Origin: Epiperipatus broadwayi
Taxonomy: Eukaryota > Onychophora > Udeonychophora > Euonychophora > Peripatidae
DNA length: 64,000 bases
NCBI GenBank assembly: GCA_028023455.1
Contig: JAQFVV010006426.1
Coordinates: 992,001 to 1,056,000, forward strand
Reading direction: 5' to 3'
The notes beneath the pieces were generated by a model. The model was not told where the DNA came from, made no database searches, and saw nothing but the letters and a program-made list of their open reading frames with translations. A program made the position numbers and the translations under genes. Numbering within the stretch: position 1 is the stretch's first letter; every line of letters starts with the position of its first letter. Shown piece by piece: positions 23,501 to 35,500 of the stretch.

Positions 23501-26500
23501 AAGTAGTTTATTGTTTAAGGCTAGAATGGGATCTTTAGCAACAAGAGAATATACATGCAAATGGAAAAATACGGTTGATTTACTCTGTAAATTGTGTAAG
23601 GAATAGAAAATGTTAGGCATTTGTTAATGAAGTTATGTGGAAGAATAAATATGAAAAAAGTGATTATACAGAAAGTGAATTATTGGTTTTTATGCTGGGT
23701 TTAGGAAAAGATAAGGAGGATTTAGATATAAAGGCTATAGAGTTGAGAAAGATTATGTTGTGGAAATGGGATGGAGCAGAATATGGGAAAATTTAGAGTG
23801 GGAAATGGAAAATAAAGTGGCTAACAGGTTTCTCTAGGCATAGTTGCTGAGAGATTCCTGACTCTGTTTAAGAAGTCACAGTGCAACACATCACATCACT
23901 AGATCGAGAAGATTCTTCAACAATCGTAGTGTTAATTTATTTACTTATTATGATCATACAATAAATATTAAGATGTAATCTTATGGGGACTCTACTAATT
24001 ATAATTTGTTTTTACCAGAGGACACAATAGCTGTTAATAATGATAATTAAATTAAAAACAAAGACACTTAAGTATGGTTTTAAATATTTATTACACGCAT
24101 TTTCATTACTAAATACCTTCCTAATTCCCCTTCATAGCATTCCAAACTGACTCAATCTATTTTAAAGACAAAATACAAATGTAAATTTTAATTCAAACAT
24201 TATCATTTTAATATGTTCCAATTATTTGCCCTTTTCTCCTGAGGAAATATGTGCTGCACAAATCCTACAACTGACAGTGACTCAAGTTTATTAGAAAGAC
24301 CCTGTCCAAATAGGTGTGAATTTTAAAATGACTTACTAATAAGAATGTGTCGCACTGCACACCACTCAATTAAATAATTATATTCTTATCATTAATGGAT
24401 AGCGTAAGTTTCAGTTGTTTTCTTATGATGACGATTTTTACTTTACTACTACTGATTCAGATATAAGTTTCCAGGTGTTTGATTATCTACTTCATGATTG
24501 TAATTAACTGGAATCAGGTACAACCTAAATTGAAAATGTGTTTCAGATTTTATTTTTATATGGTAGATGTAACCTTTTATAATCCCTGGTTTGGTTGCAA
24601 ATACTTGTTCGTGTTGCTGTAATATCTCTATGAGTTGTCTTTCCCGGTTACTATTATTTTTCCCTAGCTTGCTTACTTATTCTCTATCTCTTTGTGTACG
24701 TTGTCTTCTACCATATATGCAACCTTATTATTATTATCTTGTCTGATACAATCGCTAAATGGAACTCTTTCATTTTCTATTATTACTCACTTCTTGCTGT
24801 AATTGATTTTCATCCCGGTTTGGTGCATGAAATCGAACCTCAGTATCATGTTCTCTATCAACCCTGACATCGATAATAATGTATGTCATATTCTTTTGCC
24901 TAACACTTGCACTTCTAGATATACTTGTATAGGATCCAACTTGTCTCTTTTACTATTTGCCATGGTTATTTCTGATTTTTTAAATGGTAACACCTGCAAT
25001 TTATCCATCTGATTTTTAATTTGGTTTAACATTTTGTTAGAGATTATGGAGACCTGACTCCCTGAATCCAGTAAAGCTTGTATTTCAATCCCCTGTATTT
25101 TTACCGGAGTCACCGGTCAGGTTTGTTCAGCCATTGTCTGAACCTTTTCTTCTTCTTCAATGAATATATTTAAAATTTTGGGTTGCTTTTCTTCATCTTT
25201 TTCTTGCATGTTATCTTCATCTCCAAATGCTTCCAGTATTGCTTCCAACCCCCTGCTCATATATCTAGTTAATCCATTTTGTATATTTTTCGGCATGTTT
25301 TTCTTTATTATTCTTGTAATCTGGTGTTCCAGAATGGGATATTCAATCAGTTTTAACTTTGCCATTTGTTTTAAAAAAAAAAACTGCCTATATTCTACCC
25401 CTCTTCCCTTCTATACCTTTCCATTTCGGTCTCTTTGCATCTTTTCTTGCCTTTCTACACTCTTAATATTTTAGCATACTGCCTGAAAATGTTCGGAATT
25501 TCATGCCATCCCCTCTAAATAATTACTCGTTATAACTATGTTCTCTTTTTCTTCCACTTTATACATGTAATAACACTCCGCCATGCTTTCTAAGTATTCA
25601 AATGGGATTTCCTCTCTTCAAAGGTTTTTATTTTCATTCTATCTTGCATTTTCGTTTTCCAAATTTTCTTATTCTTCAAATTATCTCAAAAACCTCACCC
25701 CCTTGGGACACTATCTCTTTCCTAACAATATCTGAACGTCTCTTAACTCACTCTTAAATCTTTCCTTCCTATAGACTATGTGACACAAAATGTCATGGTC
25801 TGCAAAATTTTGAAGATTACATAAGTTATGGTAACCAATATGAGAGTATCACTAGGCATATAGCCTAGCACTAGATAGAGATTCTTCAATGATCATAATG
25901 TTAATTTACTTATGTATTATGGCCACACACTAAATTTTAAAACATAATCTTATGCGGATTCTGGTAATTGTAATTTATGTTCTTACCAGAAGACACATTA
26001 ACTGTTAATGATAATTAAATTAAGAACAAAGGAACTTAAGCATGGCTTTAAATATTTATTACACTCATTTTCACTACCAACTACCTTCCCAATTCCCATT
26101 GATAGCATTCGAAACTGACTCAATCTACTTTTAAGGCAAAATACAAACATAAATTTTAACTTATCATTTTAATATGGTCCAATTATTCAGCCGTTTGTAT
26201 CTTTATCCTGAGGGAATATGTGCTGCACAAATCCTACGAATGACAATGACCCAAGTTTATTAGAGAGAGCAGTAAATACTAACTGGACACATATGTGTAG
26301 CATCAAGTTGCTATTGCTCTGCCCACTTTAGTGTAGGCTTGTTTTTCTCACCATCATTGCCCATAAATATTTAGGTATTCCAGTTTGTATATTACAAAAG
26401 GCATTTGTGCGATTATATTGCCCATGTCTTTATTATATATTGTCAAATGATTGTGTGTTGATTAAAATATTGAGTTTATATTTCTCTACTCCACAAGCTT

Positions 26501-29500
26501 CATTACCTAAGACTAATACAAGGTAATTTTTTATATCATTTAAATTATTTATTAAGAAATTGTCCACTAATTTTAATATAGATATCTTATTATATTGGTA
26601 TCTATAACTATATATTGGTACATTCAGATGCGCGGATTATCCATAATATGTATAAGTGATTACTAAATTCAACTGTAGGAGGTTTCTTTATTTATTTATC
26701 TGTATAATCTAGATATATCATGCATATGATATATTATACATATATAATAATTGATATAAAGGTGTCTATTTTTTATTTTGTAAATAATAGTGAATAAGTT
26801 ATATATATTTTTTTGTGAAATTGTAAACTAAAAGAAATATATTTAGTCTTTGTAATAAATATTGATTTTATTCTTTAATTATGTTTCTATGTCCGTTGTC
26901 ATTTGTCACATACGTATACCAGAAAATCCATTTAAATAGTAAAAGTGTTTGAAGGGAATATAAGAGTACATATTATTTTAAAATTGTCATATTGATATAA
27001 TCTCTTACATATGCAATTAGATTTTTATAAGATTATTTTATTGATGTTGTTGTTACTAGATTACTTAGTGATGTGTTAGGTACAACAAAATACTCTTTTA
27101 CCTACTGCATGACTTTAGCTTTGCTATTGCTAGATAATTATTTTAAATTTTAAAAAAACTTAATTTTCTTTAGTTAATGATATAAGAACCAAAATAAGAG
27201 TTAAGCATTGCTAGCCAATATTACGTTTAAGCCCACTTTTAGATAAATCTGTACTTCATTTTAAAGATAGTTGATAAGATGTTAAGAAAATAACAATCCC
27301 AATGCTATTATCGCTGCTATTTAGTTGAAAGAACCTAATTTATATTATATTAGATTATATCATAAATGTTAGTATTCTGTACAACTGAATTATTTAATAT
27401 TTAAGAACCTGAGGTTATTATTACTATTCATTATTATCATTTGTAGAATGTAACAATGAATTATCAATCAATCATTGCTCTATCTACATCTTGTAAAATT
27501 ATGTATCAACTACTATGTGCTTAACCTCTGAGGGGACCTGTTTAATTATTGTGCACTTAGTCCATAAAGGGACTTATGTTATATGTTTGTTTAATGCATG
27601 TACTGATTTAGACCTACACTTTACTTTATGGTTGTTTGGTCACACTTTGGAAAGTTACATTCATGGATTTTGGCATACCCAATCTATTGGCTTTTGATCT
27701 GCCATAAGGTACCGATTGATTGCAAGTTACAATATATAAGATCAAATGTTCTCTTTCATCTGAAAAAGTCCTAAAGTATATTCATAAAAAGCATTTTTTA
27801 AAGTTAAAAAAAAAATAATTTTTTTTAACATTGAGAACTTTCAAATTATAAAAATGTACGTCACTATTAGTATCATTTCTATTTTATTCTATCTTTTTAA
27901 GACATGGACTTATAATTACTGTTTTTATATTTTAATGAATTTCTGAATTTTTTTTTTGACATATAGTACTGTATAAAATTTCTGATTTGACATAGTAGCT
28001 TTTATATCAACAAAATTTTGGACGTACATTTTTCTTTTTAGCACTATATCTGACTTCATTTATTTATATTTTCTTTTGTTATATCATACTTGTAGTTTTG
28101 ACAATAGTTTTTTTTTGCTTTAATTGGTGGATTGTGAGGATACAAATGACAAACAATTCTAAAATATCAAGGAGCATCATTATCTATATCAACTAAAGTA
28201 TTTTTTCCTATTTGATAAAACTTTTTTTTTTTCTATTGCAGATGTTAACTCACCTAAAAATCTAGAATGTAATGAAATATAAAGGTTTTAAGAAATGATT
28301 TATTCATACATAAAATAAACTCTATATTATATCACATTTAAGATAGTAAAAAAAAAATTTCAGAAAATATTGATGTCACATTTTTTTAACTTCAAGAAAT
28401 CAGTAAATTGTAAAATATAAAATGTAATAATTAATGTAGTCTAGCATCAAACATTTGTGTAAATAATTTATATGGCAGCCAAGTAAAAATAATTATCATA
28501 AAACTAGATATAAATAAAGATAATTTCTATATATTTTGAAATATCCCCCCTCTTTAAAACCGACCATTTTTCTAATAGGAGGCCACTTTTGCTTAATGGT
28601 TCTATCTGGACATTTGTGTAATCTTTATTTATATTATTTTTGAATTGCTAATCTTGGCAGGGGTCAATTATTAATTGCTTCACATAGATCATTATATCAA
28701 GTTTTTCATTTCTTAATTCTCTTATTGTTTATTTACCAAAACAATTATTTTATCATATTGAAGAGGGGAAAAAAACTTTTTACATTTCACTTGTTTTATA
28801 CATTAAACAAGCAAAACTCTTCATACAGTAGTGCCACCCAGAGTAATCAATGGATGCCAGAAGGCTTGTGCATAAAATCTTTATCTAGTGCCTACTCATC
28901 CAATATCCCCAGACTAGTTTCTGGCTTGTGGTCTTTGTCAGTGAAAAGCATTGAATCTGAGAGCACTGCACCTAGATCTTAGGATCTAATGCAACCCTCC
29001 AGCAGCCACCTTTTACCTCTACTTAACTACAAAATTATGAGAATGAAATTGAAAACACAATAATATTTTCAATCTAAGCTCAATAGCTTATATAGTCATA
29101 TGGTTGTTAAAGAGCCAAAGACACCAAAATGTATGGGTGCTGACTGAGTTCAGACCCATATGACTATATAAGCTATTGAGCTTAGATTGAAAATATTATT
29201 GTTTTCAATTTGATTCTCATAGTTTTGTAGTTAAGTAGAGGTAAAAGGTGGCTGCTGGAGGGTTGCATTAGATCCTAAGATCTAGGTGCAGTGCTCTCAG
29301 ATCCAAGGTTCCTCACTGACGAAGGCCACAAGCCAGAAACTAGTCTGGGGATATTGGATGAGTAGGCACTAGATAAGGATTTTATGCACAAGCCTTCTGG
29401 CATCCATTGATTGCTCTGGTTGGCACAGGGTGGCACAATTATATGGAGAGAGTTTTGCCTTGTTTAATAACAATTATGTGCTAATATAAGAGATGGTGAT

Positions 29501-32500
29501 CATGTGATGTTTAGTGGTTTGTTTATACATATTTTTTTGTAGCCGTATTAAGTAAATGATTTCCATCTAACTATTATTCAAATGCAAATGGTTTTGCTTG
29601 ATTTTTAGATCTCATCTATTGAGATAATTTTAAATAAAAACAAATGCTCAAGGGCGGAACTGCAAGCTAGACAATATAAACACAGCAGTCTCAATGAGAT
29701 AGGAAGAGAGTTAAGAAATATTTTTCTAATAATTGATTATTTAGATTTTTTAAAAAAGTGTAACTTAGTTTTTATTGCTTAACATATTTTATATATAGGG
29801 ATATACCTATTTGCAATTGTTATGCTCTTACCAGGTTTGCAACTGATGTTAGTTATTAAGACATACAATACTGTCAAGATTTAAATACTTATACACATAT
29901 GTAATTTGAAGATCTTCCTTTATGAGAGGCTGTTGGAAAGGTCTCTGGCTTGTAGGGTATCTATCTTTATATATACAATGTGCCAAATATTGGGTTTATT
30001 TTCTTGACATTATACATTTTTAAATAAAGATTCTAAGAATTTATGATCCAAAGGCATCCAAGATAAAATCAAAGAGGAAACAGGAATGAATGAGATGAAG
30101 AGGTCAAGAGAAAATTATCATGCTGTGATTTTTTTTGTTGCAGTAAAAATATATAACAATAGTTGTTACATATGAATATACATTTTATTATGATATTACA
30201 GATATCTCAAAACAGATTTGTTTTGATCATAAACAAGGCAGATATGCAAATATTTACAACTATAACTATTGTTGTAATCATGAAATTTAGATGATATAGC
30301 ATGACACTGGGATAAGTATAAATATTTTGTTATATAGAAAGTACTTTTTAGTATTACTATGTATATTACAGTTAAATATATTAATAACAGCAATTAATAT
30401 TTTATGGAAGTATGCAATTAAATTCTTACATTTTAAAATAAATCAACTTTGTATAGAAATATTTCTGAAAGCTTCCGAGTTGATAGACTAGAAACCATTC
30501 TAACAGGTTTTATATACATATATACACACATAGACATTTACATAAGCACAAATCCCTCAATGAGCTGAACATGTTGCTATATATATATATGTTAGTTCCT
30601 CTGTATCCAAGACATTTGGCTCCAATTCTTATCACAGATATCAAAATTCGTGGATATTGTGAACCATATAAAGTGTTAATTCTTAACACACACACACACA
30701 ATGGAATATATATATATACGCATGTGTGTATTAAAAAAGACAAATCCAAACAAATCTGATTTTATCCTAGATGCAAAACTCATTGTATATGCAATTAAGA
30801 TTAATAACTATTTTTTGGATTAGTTTTTTTACCTTGAAGATAATAGTAGCTACTTCGGTGCTGGAAATTTAATTATAGTTGCTTGGATATAACTAAGTGT
30901 ATATGGTTTTACCCAATTATTTATATTTAATTACTTTCTATTTAGCTATGAAAAATATTGAAACTGACATATATACGGTATATACATTTAATTCCTTATC
31001 TGCAGTTTTGCTACAATACTCTAGGGCCTAATAGCTCAATTTTTTCCCATATAAATGGTCTTCACTTATATTTAAAGGGAGTTTAGGGGAGATATTTTAT
31101 TATATCTTCATTTTTTGGCAGCAAAATTTTTAAAAACATATATAAATAATGAAAGTATTATTAGAAATAAAAAAAAAAAAAACAATTTTATAAAAAAACA
31201 AAAAACAGTAATAATATTATCAATACAAAGAATTTCATGGCTGCCTTCAAATTTAAAATAATATATTTATCATACCAAAAAAATTATTTTTTATCAAATG
31301 TTTTAACAAAACTTTATTGAAACTTGTATACAAATAATAAAAGTATTATTAATAAAAAAAACCCCCAATTATAACATTACTGAACCGAAGCATTTTATGT
31401 CTGCCAATCATTATACAAGTTTTCAGCAATATTACAGAAAATAAAATATGCTTTGAAAAAGTTATATGTAAGCATTATATAGTTATTAAAAAAATAATTA
31501 ATAATTTAACATGAAATAACACCCCCTTATTATATCCACTTTGCTTTCCGCAATTTTTAAAATTTTGACCAATTCAATGTCGAGAAGCCATTAAAATTAC
31601 ATTATCACATGATATTGTTAGACCTGGTTTCAAATTTTTTTTTTAAATATTTCATATTGAAATCCGTTAAAAAACAAATATTTTATAATAAATTTAATAA
31701 AATGTTCATTTTCATCATTTCAACTTTTAATAAAGGAGAATCTATTTAGAATTTGGGGGGGAGGGAGATAGTAACAGCTAATAATTTTTATATTTACAAA
31801 AATTAATATTACAATATATTATTTTAAAATTATTTTTAAGTTATTAAAATGTATATATTACAGCTTATAAAAAATATATATTAAATTTTTGCTATCATAC
31901 AAATAAAATGTACACTTAGTAAAACATTCTGCAAGTTATATACCCATGTATGTGTGTATTTATACAAATTGTAAAAAGTTAACATGCTTCTATTTTGAAC
32001 ATTTATATACAAACTTATTATTTTAAAATTATATTTAGTCAATAAATAAAAAAAAAGTTTCTATCATAAAAATAAAATGCAAACTTTCCAGCAATCACCC
32101 ATATATATTAAATTTATTAATTAATATATTTTTGTTCTCAAAAATTATAATTTATCAATATTATTTTTAATAAACATACAATTATTTGGGAGATGTCATT
32201 TTAGGGAAAGTGGTTAGAGAATGCAGCAAATGAAATAAACAAATGTTTTATTTTTTGATTATTGATGACATGAACTATTATAGCCGAGTTTTATATATAT
32301 ATAATTCTAAATTTAAAAGTCTTGTAATAAACATGTTACCAAAAGTTCAATTTTAAAATTTATCAATCAAAATTTGCAATTTATAAATAATATAAAATAT
32401 TTAAAAAATGTTTAAATTCTTTGCATTTTTATTTTACACTAATGACTATATTTTTCCAGGTTTATTGCATACCAAAGTAAGTTTTTTTTGTAGGATCAAC

Positions 32501-35500
32501 ATACTATTTAATATTTTAATTTTGCATTAAGAAAATTGAAGTTATTGTTAAAATTGTGTTTTCAGCCAAGTGCAAAATTATATTTACTTTTCTTCTAACA
32601 TTATTGTAAAGTAAAATATGTCAAAATTAACTTTATATTGCGCAAGTGTAGAAACAATTTTCTCCTGATTAAAACCTTTTCACAAAGATTACAAAGTCAA
32701 GTACTGCTCAAAAACTATCCATAAATAGCATACAGATTGATCACAACAATAATACATTTTCATTAGCAGTGGGTAGAGGTAAAAAATAAAAAAAAAACAA
32801 ACAAAACAAATTCAGTAAACAGCCTAATTGCAGTAAGCTACTTGTTTTATTTTATCTTAGTCTAATAATTTTATTCAATTCACAATAGATGCTGCAATTA
32901 ATTAAAGTAAAAAAAACCCCTGAAGTCTATAGAAAAGTCTTTTTTATTTTTGAATTCTGAATTAGATAAAATCTTGTTTATATTGGATTTAGAATTAAGT
33001 TGCTTGGCTTTATTTTTATTAGAGCTATAGCCTTTAAAGAGCATGCAAAATGCTGAAGATAAAAACAAAAATGGAGTGCATTTATATATGTAAAATCACC
33101 AGAACATAATGAGCCCAGATTAAATATTTTTCAGTCGCAAATTCTATCTACACTGATTTCCGCCTCCTATTCCAATAGATGATAATGCTTAATAAATCCT
33201 TTCTAGTCCTTCATATCCCCAGAATTAGTTTCTGATTTAAGCCTTTGTGACAAAATGGTAGATTATCGAATTAATGTTTATTTAAAATTTCAGCAAGGTC
33301 TGGGTGCTTTAAAAACTGAAGCTTTTTTAATGAAGATCTATTGCTGCAATTTGCTTATATTGTTTTGCAATCACATCTTTCACCACTTGCACTGTGAACT
33401 TAAAAAATTTCCCTTTTTATTAATATTTTAATGAAATATTTTTTAATCTCTGATAACTGAAACTGCAGCATATGCAAATCATGGATCTGGAAATGGAACT
33501 AATGTAATTATTAAATTGAAAGCACATTTGCTTAAACAAATAATATGGCTCATCACATTTCTTAGACTAAAAATAAAGTTATGCTAAGTTTCTCTCACAG
33601 CTGCACTAAATTGATTAGTATTTAATTACAGTATTAAAAAGCATTTTGAAAACTGATCATTTATACATTTTTGGAATAATTAATTATTTTAAAAAATCAA
33701 CAGACTATATATATATACTTACCCTAAGAAGCTTGGTGAAACCATCTGTAGATCTGACTGAAAGTTTGTGTAGTAGCTGAACTAAAATATATTTTACATT
33801 TCAAAAGCATTTCAATATAATCTTACTAATTAATATTATATAGAAAAAAACAAAACAAGTAATTATATCAATGTAGATTATATAACAGCTAATAATTATA
33901 ATACATTCAAAAAACTTTTCTGATGGTGGTTTGATATCTATTTCAGTGATATATATAAAAATATATTATATGTACTAAAAAAAAATAAATAAATTAAAAT
34001 TCATTACAGTACAATAATATAAGTATAATTATTTGTTTATAACAATACAATGGATTAAATACTATTACTTCCACCATTAAAAGTACCCACATTTATCCAT
34101 TGTCAATCAACCTGTATACTATTAATTGAATTTATAAATCAAAAAAATCTACAATATTTAATTTCAGCAATGAATGTTGTTTTAAGAATTGTTAAAACAG
34201 GCAAAACTCTCCATACAGTAGTGCCACTCAGTGCAAACCAGAGTAATCAATGGATGCCAGAAGGCTTGTGCATAAAATCCCTATCTAGTGCTTACTCGTC
34301 AGTGAGCTTTGGATCTGAGAGCACTCCATCTAGCTCTTAGGATCTAATGCAATCCTCCAGCAGCCACCTTTTATCTCTACTTAACTACAAAACTAGGAGA
34401 ATAAAATTGAAATTATAATATTTTCAATCCAAGCTCATTAGCTTATATAGTCATATAGGTCTGAACTCAATTCAGTACCCATATAAGCCTTCTGGCATCC
34501 ATTGATTTCTCTGGCTTGCACTGAATGGCACTACTGTATGGAGAGTTTTGCCTGTTTTAACAACAGTTATGAGCAAGCATAAAAAATGGTGATCATGTGA
34601 TGTTTAGTGTTTTAAGAATTGCTTGCAGTCTTGGATATTACCATTTTCCAATTCAATGACTACCTGTAATACTTATAAATATGTTGTAAGTATAAATAAA
34701 ATTTTAATAATAAAATTCTTAACTTGAAAACTTATACATAAAAATGATATAAGATTGCAATAAATTGCAAAAACCAAATACAATGGAGAATAATGAATGA
34801 AATTGCACACAGCTTTAAATGAATTGAAGACTGACAATGCACAGGAATTGACAAAATTTCAGTTGAATTGTTAAAGAGTAGAGAAGAGAGGTATTTGAAC
34901 GTATGGATTTATTTTGTACACAATTTCTAACTCAGGAGTATGAATGAATATTAACTGATAACAATGTACTTGGGCATTTATATTCCGTTTTGTTTCTTTA
35001 AAACATTGTGTTGATGTCATGAAATAATTATGGGACAACTAATTGATGAATTTAAAATTCAGTGTATTTTATGCACATAAAATAAAAGTTGATAACAACA
35101 GAAAATAAAAATGAAACACTTTTGCATGTTACAATAAATACTTTTTTAAAGAAATTAATTTAAAAATAAACTCTGTATTCTTCATTTATTTTTATGATGG
35201 AAAAAAGAAAGAAAAATTCTAAGGGAGAATTTTAATTTGCTGTTGTTTCAAAGCAAGCCAGTTTATCTTTATTTGGATTATTTTATTTGTTTAATTGTAA
35301 TTTGTACTGAAAAAAAAAAAAAATTATAACTGACAATTTTTTGGACTTAGTATTATTATTTTCATAAAAGTCAACAATGCTTACAATTGAATATTTTTTC
35401 CCCTCACTTTTTCAAAACCAAATAAGAAATTTAAAAATTTAATAAGACAAATAGGACTAACTAAAATTCCAAACAAACCTGTCAATTAGAAATACTAAAA

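Larger units (their letters stand above)
20176..23895 (+). mobile_element. LINE copy B, nearly full domain set with an internal RT deletion
   Basis: Domains in order: a vestigial zinc site (LWLCSQCV, 20185), a coiled-coil ORF1 (20333-20560), an SGNH-hydrolase-like domain (20560-21000), an endonuclease (21200-21830), and reverse transcriptase fingers and palm A (22460-23130). There is then a sudden jump at about 23130 from RT (VKHGC) to the RCKK position of copy A, so the YADD catalytic block is deleted. The C-terminal region and the ACATCACATCAC tail follow to 23895. It abuts copy A head to tail with no spacer. All frames are broken. Confidence 0.85.
19168..26291 (-). mobile_element. Defective LTR retrotransposon (minus) with nested LINE insertion
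   Basis: Two related blocks, 23896-24310 and 25868-26291, flank 1.5 kb that encodes gag-like and aspartic-protease sequence on the minus strand. The right LTR continues leftward to TGTGACAC at 25779, and that first ~55 bp is also found at 19168-19225. The simplest reading is that the left LTR is 19168-19225 plus 23896-24310, split by LINE DNA. TATAT (19163-19167) and TATGT (26292-26296) are a plausible imperfect target duplication. Reverse transcriptase, RNase H and integrase are absent, so the element is dead. Confidence 0.75.
18541..33722 (-). other. EMG1 intron 4 (15.2 kb)
   Basis: The longest intron. It holds the nested LTR/LINE complex (19168-26291) and a complete foldback-family element (28800-29516). 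Between 26292 and 28800, and between 29520 and 33100, I see only A+T-rich sequence with microsatellites and no coding signal. Confidence 0.9.

Noticed and set aside
24880-25113. Retroviral (endogenous virus) protease
   Set aside because: The DSG block also occurs in Gypsy-type retrotransposons, and there is no envelope gene or other viral feature.
30510-30759. Overlapping 60-80 codon frames on both strands
   Set aside because: They are produced by (CA)n and (TA)n runs.
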